Positions 1-11,996 of a DNA stretch of 64,000 nucleotides are shown in pieces; positions within the stretch are counted from its first letter, which is position 1; each line of letters opens with the position of its first letter. The stretch spans positions 6,665,915 to 6,729,914 of the forward strand of contig OZ025870.1 of the NCBI GenBank assembly GCA_964019415.1, written 5' to 3'. The notes under the pieces were generated by a model that had not been told where the DNA came from, ran no database searches, and saw only the letters and a program-made list of their open reading frames with translations. Source of the stretch: Ianthella basta. Taxonomy: Eukaryota > Porifera > Demospongiae > Verongiida > Ianthellidae. A program made the position numbers and the translations under genes.

Positions 1-334
1 TGCCTTGTATGCAACTCGGTATAATTGTATCCTCTCACCACAATAACATGATGTAATGCATGCATCTTCTGAGGTTAAACATCCTCTCTTTCATTAATTT
101 GCCTTGTTACAGCATCATGCACAATGGTTGCCATGAATGTCAATATGTCAATTGACCTGCAACTCACCTCTAAACATTGTGACCTGGGCTCTGTAGCAGT
201 TTATCAAATATCCATTCAGTTGCTATGGTTACAGCTTGCCCATTAAGACCAATGTACAGAGGTTTGTTGCAAGTCATTTTAACAGTTGTGACAACCACTT
301 TGCAAACACTGCAAGCTCTTCTCTTTCCGTGCAG
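1..334. other. Non-coding sequence upstream of the first visible NLR exon
   Basis: No reading frame here joins the first exon convincingly. The 14-base string ttgccttgttacag at 100-113 also occurs as the acceptor of the CARD exon at 39265, so it may be a homologous intron end. The stretch is read as intron or 5' flank. Confidence 0.4.
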
Positions 335-616
335 TTGAAGAAGTTCTTAGAGTGTTTCGTAAACGATTCATCAATGATGTGGAGGCTGATGTTGTTGCCT
401 CTGATCTTCGATTCAGCGACATTATTCCACAAGACTGCCATGAGCAAATCTCACGGACTGTTGGTCGTAATCAGAGAAATGAGATTCTACACGACCGGAT
501 GATGACCAACTGCACCAGAGAGGCATTGATTGTTGCCTGTAACATATTCATTGCTAAGGAAGGCTACCCAAAGATGAAAGCACTGGGCGAAACAATGAAG
601 AAGAGCTTGGAATCAG
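335..616 (+). CDS. NLR exon: N-terminal CARD-like domain
   Basis: The acceptor is ccgtgcag and the donor follows caG (gtttgc). About 94 residues are encoded, running VEEVLRVFRKRF ... ASDLRFSDIIPQDC ... LIVACNIFIAKEGYP. The spacing of amphipathic helices and the Cys/Asn-Ile pair before a Gly-Tyr-Pro turn look like the CARD-like folds found in invertebrate death-fold proteins. It could instead be another death-fold subfamily. The exon enters and leaves in phase 1, as do the next two domain exons, a pattern that favours exon shuffling. Confidence 0.72.
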
Positions 617-3600
617 GTTTGCATATGTGTTTCTGTGTACATGTGTGCATTCATGTGTGTGCATGTGTGTATGTGTTTATGTGTATTTGTGTGCATTTGT
701 GTGCTCCCCCCATCAAGGATTGTGTCACATGCTGTTCTGTTGTTACTACGTAGTTTCTTGTACTTAATATTGCTGTGTTGTCAGTCACTATGCCAGACTG
801 CACTGAGTCACCAAGGAAACCTTACTAGTTGATGTACTGTAACAGTGCATACATCAAATGTATGTAATATTGTGAAATGTGTCAGTTGGTTGGAGAGTGA
901 TGCAGCTAGTGATGAGAAATTTGTTTTAGTTCACCAGTTGTCCCTGTGTTTGTGCCATGTGACTGTTGTCTATTGAGGATAATCAAGTAAAACAGTGATA
1001 CACATCTCTCTGTCACCACTATACGTGGGGTGTGACTGGGCCAAGTAGTAGATGAATGATGAGTGAACTACCTTCTTTTACTCTATATTCTGCCATTCTG
1101 CATGTCCTTCCTCAGGTGCTCATTCCCTCCTCGACATCAGTTCCAAGCCCACACTGGCTGAGCTGGACAAGTTCGTAGTGCATCTCATCACTGATGGGTG
1201 GGAACAAGTGTTGCTTCACCTTGGGGTGGAGTCTTCTGTAATAGACAGTGTGAAAGGGGCTAACCCTGGTCAATCTGAAGAGGCAAGCCAAAGAGTCCTC
1301 AGCAGTTGGCTGAATGACAATCCTGGTACAGGTGTGTCAGCGAGGACTTGGCATTCTGTATTAGAGGCACTGGAGACAAGTGGGCACAGACAGCAAGTGG
1401 ATAAACTGAAGAGAGAGCAATTCGGTGAGAGACTCATTTCAGATGCATGACCAATTTATTATTTGGCACACATTCGAATGAATGTAGGTCAGGATATCCA
1501 GATGTGAATATCCATTACAAATCTAGTAGAACTGTTTGTTTGGTGGTAGTGTTGGCGCTGTGTGTGTAAATCTATGGTATGTGGTGTCTTAATGAGTACT
1601 GTGTGTAGTCTGCATGTGCTCGCTCTGTGTCTTGCATACAATTAGGATTTCAGCAGACACATTTCTTTGTTTGATGTACTTGAGTGTGTGTGTGTTTGTG
1701 CACGTGTGTGAGCATAGACACACACACGCGAGCTAGGGAATGGGAAGGTATGAGACTAGCAGTGTGAAACAGAAGCAGCAGATGGGTTGCAACTACAAGT
1801 CTAGAGTTTTGTTAGCAAGCAGAAAATGGATGAAGCTGACAAGTGCATACGACATTCAGTGCTGTTTGGAGTGCTCTAGGATTGAAACTCAGTCTGACAG
1901 AGTTAGTATACAGAACAGAATGGTGGTCGTAAAGTATTTTGGTTGTTTCTTGAAGTAAGATTATCGATATTCAATTGCTGCTCCAGATAGCACCTGTTTC
2001 ATTTTATAGTAACCTTGCACAGGCAAAGCTCTTTATTTTGTTAACCTGGTATGAAACACAAGTGGCATGAAACATACAGTAACATCTATATACAGTCAAA
2101 TGTGGTTTGCTTGTTCTCGGATAGTTAGTGTGTATTCAGTGCACTTGTTGAGTTAGTAGGGGGGCAGGACTTTATGCATGGGTGCATGCATGGACCTGTT
2201 AGTAACACTATGCATGCAGACACACCCCAGGGTATGTTGTGGTGAACTATACGGGCAGTTATGGAGTATGTTCCCTGTCTTTTGTCTACTGTCTCATGTG
2301 GTGGTACAGGTCTAATGAGTTCCTGGAACAATGACGCATTACTCTTCTTAAGAGAAAAGCTAAGGCTTAATGTTTTAATGAACACAGCCCTCAGTGCTAA
2401 ACTAGAGAAGGCAGCGGGTGGCTTTTTGAGCCAGTATGAGGCAAAGACGGTAAGAGAGTTACCCAGCAACATTGCCCAGGTGGACAGGATCATGGAGACT
2501 TTGCAAGGGAAAGGAGACAAAGGCTTTCAGACATTCTGCAAGATGCTGCGTGACAGCAACCAAGTGGTCTGGGCAGATGAACTGGAGAGGGTGGCTGAGC
2601 TATTCAAGAGAGGTGAAGTAATATTCTTGTAGGAGGTGCATACACTATGCTAACCATGTCGTGTTCACATCTCATATTCATACATTCAGGGGTTGATTTC
2701 TATGTTCAATACCTACAATGTCCAGGCGACACGTTTATGCTGATTTTGCTGGGTGTAAATTTTTGCTGAGTGTTACCACAAGATTTATATGTGCGAACAA
2801 GGAACACTTGACAATTCAATGCAACATTTCGCTCATCATGGACTTTGTCAGACATATGTATTGTATGCCTGATGAAGCCTGTGATGGGAGAAAAAACGTT
2901 GTATTGAATTGTCAAGTCTTCATGGTGTGCTCAATTGTCCAAAGAAGAATCAAGCTATTACATACTCAACATGCCTAATAACTTCCATGGCATTTATATT
3001 GGATATTGAAATAAAATGTGATTTGTCTCTTCATTTGTCATTATCATACATTTGAGGAGATTGTTGGGAATTGTTTCAACCTCTAAAAATTCATTAAGTG
3101 TATTTGCCAATACTGACTAGAATATACATCGATGTACAGTATAAGGCCTCACCTCTTCAGATGTATACTTCTCCTATCCTGGATAACTGCCTCAGCTACT
3201 GAAGTCGCCAGCTGAGTACTTGAGCATTTGAGCACTACCATTGTTCATTGTATTTACAGTACGTTTTGGGTCGTTTGTCCCGACCGGATGGTTGCATTCG
3301 GTTATCGGTTATCAATTATCAACCTACTGACCTCATTTTTACGTGACCTTTAGTATACCCAATTCTGTTGGCGGACGCTGCGCAGGAGATTCAGGGTATG
3401 TGGCGAAGGCGGGCGACTTGAATCACCGACTGGTCAGGATTTGACAGTTACTCAGTGGTCTGGAATGCAGGTTACAGAAAATCGTTGTGTGCGATCGGTA
3501 CGAGTCTGTTTAGCCCCTGCGCTGTCCTTTTACTTATCGTGGAGGCGTTTTCCTCTTGGTACGGAAGCGTCCCCACAATTCTTAGCCTTAAATCGTCTAA

Positions 3601-6600
3601 ATATGCTTTATTCCAGTTGTCCTCGTTCCAAACTCTGCTGCTTCAACCTGACTAGTAGCCGCCATAATGACATCACCAAGCCAATAACCGATAATCGATC
3701 GGAACAACTGACCCAAAACGTACTGTAGTCTCGTTGCATACACAGCTCACTTCTGACCACATGTTTAAATTGATGGCAGCCACAATTGCAGTAATTCTTT
3801 CAGTTTGTAATTTGCGGTATCATTACTTGTTGAGTTGATTATATACTTGTCTCTCTTCCAACCATTGTACTCCGCATGCAGTTGAAGAAGGAGGGGGAAG
3901 AGGAGAAAGAGAGCAGGTAGACTCCTTTTCCAGTTGCCTTGTGGAGTTCTATTTGAACATGAAGGTAGTCGAGGATGAGTGGCTCCCTGCCGATCAGGCT
4001 TTACCATTCGTTAACTTAGCCCTTGCCCGTTTCCATTTGAGTGCCCAGCATGCCCAGGAAATGTTTGTTGAAGCCGTGAGGGAAGGTGCTGATAACGTGT
4101 ACACCTACCAGACTGGAAAGGTAGAGTGTGAAGAAATCCCGGGATTAGTGAAGGAGCATAAACTTGTAATCATTAGCGGTGCTCCTGGCGTAGGTAAAAG
4201 TACATTGGCTCGGAAAATATGCCAAGACATCTGTCAAACTTCCAGTTGCCATAGTTACACTTTGGTTATCTTAGTTGAATTGCGAGACTTGCTACACTTT
4301 AAGAAGGACTTCCAATTAGTAGACATTCTGCAGCTGTTTCGCGGAATGATGACACAAGGCATGTCGCTTGAGAGATTGTCTGTGGTACTTTATAAGAACC
4401 TAGGAAGAGATGTGCTCTTCATCCTGGATGGATTTGATGAGCTGCCTCCTCACCTTCGACAGTCTGACTTCCTTGTAAACCTTCTATCACACAACCATGA
4501 TTCCCTTCTACGACACTGTGATATTATTCTAACATCTCGCTCAATTGTAACTAGTGAAATCTACCACCAAATGCAGAAGGCTCGTAGCCAAGTTCGTCTA
4601 ACCAATATTGAAGTGCTTGGTTTTACTCAGGACCAGATCAAGATTTATGCAAAGCAATATTTCTCTGATCAAGGACGACCAGACCTGTTTGACCTATTTG
4701 TCAAAAAGATAGGTGCTGTCCCACAGATTAAAGGCCTCTGTTCAATCCCTGTTGTACTGTCCATCATTTGTCAAGTATTTCTATTTAGAGAGGACCTTCC
4801 ACCAACGTTGACACAGATCTACAATGACTACCTCTGTGTGAACATCCTCAAGTACAATGAAGACTTGTCTGAACTGGATTCCATCCTGAATCTTCCAAAG
4901 GACCATGATATCTATAAACTTGGGGAAATTGCCTATAACTGCATTCAGAGCCATAAAATAGTCTTTGATTCAGGTGATCTCCAGGGTCTTGGTGAGCTCT
5001 TCTCAGACCGTAAGAGAGGATGTGGTGTTTTAACAGCTAGGCCCATTCGAAGTGACCCAAAGTCCAGGAAAGGTGCAATTGAAAGCTTCTTCTTCATCCA
5101 CTTGACTGTGCAGGAATTTCTTGCTGCTGTTTATGTGTCTCTCCTGACAGCAGACAGGCAGTGCGAGGTGTGGGCCAAGTATCTCGGTGAGCCCCACATG
5201 GCACAGGTGTGGCGCTTTTATTGTGGATTGACTAAATTACAGCACTTTGATCACCTTCAACAGATGATAAACTCATATTCCACAGACTTTCGTATGCAAT
5301 GCTTATTTGAGACACAAGACATTTCATTGGTTTGTCGCGTGATGCCACGTATTGTAGGAGAGGATGTGACGGTGGAGCCCAAGACTGCTTATGACTCTAC
5401 AGCCTATGGCTATTGTCTCTCTGTACTCCCTTCATTGAAACTTCTCACCATTGAGAAAGGTGCAAGTTCTGCAGAAATCCATCGCTTGCTGGAGCCTGTC
5501 TATGCCAGTGGGACATTGCAGACATTGAACCAAACAAATAAAGGTAAGGTGTAGTTTCATCAGTTCTTTGTGCTCTGCTGCATCAATTGAGTTCACTGGC
5601 ATAGTTGCGTGGTATTCAGATATGTATGTGTACAAAGCACTGCCTCACTGATGCATGTTACATGTGTATGTATGAAAATATACTATGTGTATGGCAGTGT
5701 TGAGAGAGTGGTGAAGCCTACGTGAGTTCATTTTCAGAGTACTGTACTTCCTAGCATTTCTCTGTCATACATGGGTCAAATATTCCTTTTCCAGATATAG
5801 AATTCCAATTTCTCATCTTGTATACATAGTCCTTGTGCATAACTAATGCCCTATAAGTATTGTGTGTGTAAGCAAGCTATATGGGTCTAGGTACTATGCA
5901 TATGGTTAAGCAAACAAAAGACTATGTTGTGAACTACACATGGTGGGAAAGAGAGCTAGGGGAAGGGGAAAATGGTTTGTTATAAAGCAGTATGTTGCCT
6001 CATCTTACTCACCTCCATGTATTGAACTAAGCATATGTTGTACTGTGTTGTGTTTTAGACACTGACTGGAGAGAACTAGAAGTTGCCTTGGACAGACTAG
6101 TAACACTGGAGAGGGAAGCTTCTCCAGGTGACAGTCAGAAAGGTATCCACAATGTCTTCCAATCTGTGTATGTGTTTAGAATGCTTGGTATGTATGACGC
6201 CTTGGAAGGATGGAGTTGAAACCAATAGCCACCTCTACACATTATCCTATTATTTATTAGAGTTACGCCCTGCTAAGTTTTGTAACAGCTGAAGAAGATC
6301 TATGGATCGAAACGTCCTGTCCCCTGAAGTGACTGCTGTGTTTATGCTCATCGATTACTCTAAATCATCGCATTTCACACAGTAATGAACCCTTATCATA
6401 TGTGCAGACGTGGACATATCCACAGTTGTATCAATGGTAGTACAGCTCCTTCAGCTGAGAGCTTGTTGGGTGCTCACATGAGTGGTAATCCTCATGGTTT
6501 AGTGTGAGTGTCAGTACTGTGTTATACATAATCATGCATAATTATTGGTGGCTTTCTTCGCTCGCCCCATATACAGATTAGCTCGACTCAACACTCTGGG

Positions 6601-7608
6601 TGGGGCTTAATTTGTCCGTTTGTGTGTGCCGTTTTGGGCCATGGGGAGAAAGTTGTAGCATAATATTTTGGGCACACTGGGGGACTGCAACACATTTTGG
6701 GCACAGGGGACTGCGTGTCTACGCACGACGCACTGTACCTCTATTATTTGTGCAGCATCTGCTTTCCCTGTGTCATATGTATGGCAGCTGAATGTCATTT
6801 ATACCAGTACGCATTCGTTAAACAAGCATTGTCATTGCGCTATCAGACATGATTTTTTAGGGGCTGCCTGCCTCAAATTGACGTTTTCATGTGGCTTCAT
6901 GTTACGGATATATATATAGATATATATAATACGCCAACCTACGGTTGTACGTCAATGCTTACATTTATATTGAATGTATTGGGCGAAGTATTGGGTATAG
7001 AGAATTTATATTGTCGGCCATTTTATTCAGCCGGAAGTAGACCGTGTGCAAGGCCAAGGGACTTTGAAAACCGGCTTCTAAACGACGTCTTAGCGAGCTT
7101 TGGATGTTTTCTTCCGCCTCTGATCCTGGAACAGACTCCTACAGCACTTCTGGTCGATGGGCAAAGACACAGCTTCGAGACAGCGCCCAACAGGTCATCG
7201 ACTTCGCCCCACGCCTTCTTCGATAATGGCCGCGCCTGCCTCAGAGGACTTCACTCCGCCGCCTGGAACACATGACAGGAGCAACGTAGAAACTGGTGAA
7301 CACCGTGATATGTAGACGCTAACATTCTTCAACCGTTTGTAGCGTTCAAAAGCTTAACTCGCACGGTTGCCCTTCTGAATGCTCTTCAGAACCTGGCCCA
7401 CACGTACTGCACTGTAGCAAACGTACGTAGCTTTTGCCATCACAGACCACTAGCTACTCTGGCGACTGTGAGTTCCTTGGTACATTATGTTTCTGTAATT
7501 ACTCACTGTAAATGCATGTGATATAAGCAATCATGTGTCTGTCTTTGCTGGAAATTTCTCTGTGCATGTATGTGCGTGTGTGTGTGTGTGTGTGTGTGCG
7601 TGCGTGTG

Positions 7609-7664
<56 letters not shown>

Positions 7665-7724
7665 TCATGTGTCTGGTGATAAAGGTGTGTGTGTGTGTGT
7701 GTGTCTCATGTGTCTGGTGATAGT

Positions 7725-7779
<55 letters not shown>

Positions 7780-10700
7780 AGGTTACTGAGGTACGTATTA
7801 AGAAACGATGTCATGTTTACCTATTGTGAGTGACAGAGCTGCGACCAAAGGGAGTAGGTATTTCGAGTTGGGGCGGCAGCCCCACGAGTTTTTAACTCGA
7901 AATACTTGTTTAAACACAAGACACACACTGTATTGTACAACGCAAAAGGCCAAACTGCACAGCAGGTACAGCTTCAGCTAGTATAGTTTTACAGATGGTA
8001 TTATTGTGGTGTGATGTTGAGCAATGAATGTCAATATAATTATATGAACTGCAGAATGTGTCTGCCATGTTTAGAGTTCCCAGAGTGCATGACATGTTGT
8101 TATGTTTACTTTTCATGGATGGTGCCTTCAAAGGACACTTTGGCAAGGTGTGCATGAAGGGACCTCCCGTCAGAACAGTAGTGAAGTTGCTGTGTCTACA
8201 ACATGTGACAGAGATCGAATGTGTGGACATACAAGAATGTGAGGTAAGCGTCAGTGTGAGATGTAATGATGATTCTTGCATGCAAATTTCAACCCAATTG
8301 CACATGTGTAGGATCACCTCACATTTTCGGAGTAGTTCAGTAGCAGATGTGCGCAGATGTATATGTAGCTATACCATTACCATGGAAGGAATGTTTGCAG
8401 ACCTGGAACCCTCATTAGTACATGGTTTCCGTAGTAACAGAAGATGCATTCATACATGCTACACACTTATGCAATGTATACCTCAGTCTTCAACCTTAAA
8501 AATACCCCTATTACATCCCCTTCAGGTGTGGTATATATTACATGACAGCTTAGATAATGTCCGCTAATAGCAAACAGTATAGTGACAGTGTCAAATAGTG
8601 TTTGTTCCCATCCCACTGCATGATGGACTGTGTTGATGTCTTATTCTACAGGCAATGAACCATGAGGTCCTGATGGAGATTGAAAGATCACTCTCGAGAA
8701 ACAAGACTATGAACAAGCTGACATTGAGTGGTGGTACTCTACCCAAGCAGTTCTGCCGTTGCCTTCTCCTTGGAATCAGAAGAAACAAGTCATTGTCAGA
8801 ATTGTACCTGAACTTTGATCCACAGTCCTGGTATTTTCCTGATGATGGTAGGTTGGTGTATGTCAGTCACATATTGTGTGACTCAGTTGGATGTAGTGTG
8901 TATATATAGTGTGTAACAAGCAATAGTGAGGACGTCTATGTGAAGTTAAGCATGTATACGTAGGTATTATATTTACATGTTTAACTCCACACCTGTTTCC
9001 CTACCTAGTGCCTGCAGGTGATCAAGGGAGTGTACAACATCTTACTCTGGAATGTGCTCCGGTGGATGTCCTCATAAAGTTGTTGTGCTTGTGTAGTGAA
9101 GTGAAAGAACTGAAGTGTGTTTCCATTTATCCCCCACAAGAGGTACAGTGTGTACATGTACAGTGTGGCTTGGGATCACTAGTCTTTTGTACCAATCACT
9201 ATTTGACAGTGTTTTAATTATGACATAACACAGCAACTTGTCTAAGAATGACTGTTCTGTCATTCTGTATTGTGGCATGTGTAATGTCACCTCACATTTT
9301 GGGGGGTAAATCAGTAGCAGATCTGCATGCACAGATATGTAACAGCTTAGATAATGGCCACTGATCGCAAGCAGTAGTGACAAATGGTGTCTGTCGCCAT
9401 CCCACTGCATGATGGACTGTGTTGATGTCTTATTCTACAGGCAATGGACCATGAGGTCCTGATGGAGATTGAAAGATCACTCTTGGGAAACAAGACCATG
9501 AACAATCTGGCACTGCATGATGCTGATGGTGTGACTCTACCCAAGCAATTCTGTCGTCACCTTCTCCTTGGAATCAGAAGAAACAAATCATTATCTGAAG
9601 TGTTCCTGTCCTTTAACCCACAGACTTGGTGTTGTCCTGATGATGGTAGGTTGGTGTACGTCAGTCACATATTGTGTGACTCAGTTAGAAGTGGTGTATT
9701 GTGTGTAACAAGCAATAGTGAGGACGTCTGTGTGAAGTTAACTATGTATACGTGCTGTAGGTATTGTATTTACATGTTCAACTAACTCTACATCTGTTTC
9801 CCTACCCAGTGCCTACAGGTGATCAAGGGAGCGTACAACATCTTACTCTGAGGGGTGTTCCAGTGGATGTCTTCACTAAGTTGTTGTCCTTCTTTAATGA
9901 AGTAAAAGAACTGGAGTGTCACTCCATTCGTCCCCCACAAGAGGTACAGTGTGTGCACATGCAGTGTGGCTTGGGATGCATTAGCCTTTTGTCTGAGTCA
10001 CTATATTTGACTGTTTTAATTATAGTCATTATAACATAGCAACTTGTCTAGGAATGACCTTTCTGTATTGTGGCATGTGTAAGGTCACCTCACATTTTGG
10101 AGGTAGTTCAATAGCAGATGTGCACAGATATGTAACAACTTAAATAATGGTCATTAATAGCAAACAGTTTACCCACATTTGCAGTACTAGTCACGTTAGA
10201 AGGTGAGTTGAGTGGGTTGCAGCACGAAAGGGTTGTTACACGAGAGACGATTGCAGCAGAGCCTCCCCAGGACACACTCACCCCTGTTGTTCGTTTACTA
10301 TCAAGTGGAAGTAATACATGTTTGTTCACTGTTCACTGGGTTCACATCTACTGTCCATTCCCCCTCTCCTATACTGCTGCCCATTGAAAAAGTGCTGCCA
10401 GGTTGCTGGTGATCATAGCTCGTGCTTATATCATTTGTGCTCTGTGCATGTGTTGTGTGTATGTGTGTTGTTTGTAATGTGTTGTGTTTACCCTGCGTTT
10501 GTGTGTCAGAGTGTGCTGTGTGACCAGGAGGGCACTTTTCCACCCTTGTGGTAGACATGGCCCTGTTGTCAGTGTCAGCTAGTGTGTCAGGGGCGGCGGA
10601 ACAGGGGGGGCAGGGGGGCAATCGCCCCCCCAACTTTTTGGATGGGGGGCCTTGCATCTAAATCCTGATAGCTCACAATTTTTGGTGACTCACTAGAATC

Positions 10701-11914
10701 ACCTAATCCCTGAAGGAGACTCTTTGCTCCCCCTCCCTCCCTAAATCTGGAGAGTATAGACTGCAGAGGGAAGCAAAGGGGCCTGGAATTGCTTCATAAT
10801 GTCTTAAATAAACAATCATTATCTGCGCTGCACGGCGGCCATCTTACAATGACGTTTGCATAAAATTATAAAAACGTTGCTTCATCCTGTAGATGTTATA
10901 GACACCTTACTGTACTGTAAGCATGGGGATTCTACATCTCTATGCTTAAAGGTGCCTGCTGATCTATTGTGATACTCCCGCAATATACACAGTCAAGCTG
11001 TCACATGCAGCATCTGTTGCTACATAGTGTGAGCATGATCATTGCAAGATCTTGTTGTGACAGCTAAATCAAGACCGATTCAATATTATTTGTCACATGC
11101 AAGAAGGCCATTGACAGGTTTGCTGCAACAAAGGCTTTAAGACTCAGCTTGTTGAACACATGTGAGTGGGATACTGATAGTCTTGAAATGCCCCAGAATT
11201 GATCTTAGAGCATCCAGATTTCAAACATTTCCTGAGGGGGCATGCCCCCAGACCCCCTAGAAAGTCAGGCATGCTATGTCATGGCCAGACCGGTTTCTGT
11301 CCTTGTGCTACGGCCCTGCATATTTTGTACTAATACATCTGTAACAGTATTCAATTTCTTTTTATCAATGTCAAGTATAGACAAGTCTGCTCAGCATGCA
11401 TGCATGCATGACCATGCCAGTGTGCAACTCACCGCGCCAGGGCTATAATCATACTCCCCCCCCCCCCCCCCCCCTGTACAGTGTGGTACATGGTCTCCGT
11501 GTTGACATTGACCTTGCTTACTCAGCACATTGTGTTGGTGTGTCTGTAACATGTTCCTGACCAGAGTTGCTTCTTCATGCAGCGTGGAGTGAGAATGGAG
11601 GAGCTGAAGTTGGATGAAATTGAACAGAGCCTGACTGGGATGAGTAAACTGGAGAAATTGGTGCTGAGAATGAGTGACGATGTAAGTTTGAGGTGGCATT
11701 ACACTTATGTGACTAATTGCCAAGTGCTTAGTGCACAAGGCATGTGATTGTGATGTGTGTGTCCGAGTGCCAGCTAGTGTTTGTAAGTATAATTTGGCAC
11801 TCGTTCTGTCCCATGCACTCCTTTGTGGGGTAAACCTGAGCTCCTCCCACATGCCATGGTGAACAAGGAAGTTGTACCATCTGACCGACCCATCAATCAA
11901 CCCACCACTGTGTG

Positions 11915-11996
<82 letters not shown>

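Larger units (their letters stand above)
5544..8133. other. NLR introns flanking the linker exon
   Basis: Apart from the 84-nt exon and the Helentron-like insertion at 6854-7910, no gene is seen. A ctgaagaag ... tggatcgaaacgtc motif near 6290-6318 resembles a common SINE/LINE-tail motif. A 22-base string ttttgggcacaxxgggactgc is repeated near 6667 and 6695. Confidence 0.4.

Noticed and set aside
7535..7833. Cys-Val and Thr-His open frames over GT/CA tracts (also 11391-12107, 27087-27416, 40683-41225)
   Set aside because: Pure dinucleotide repeat translations.
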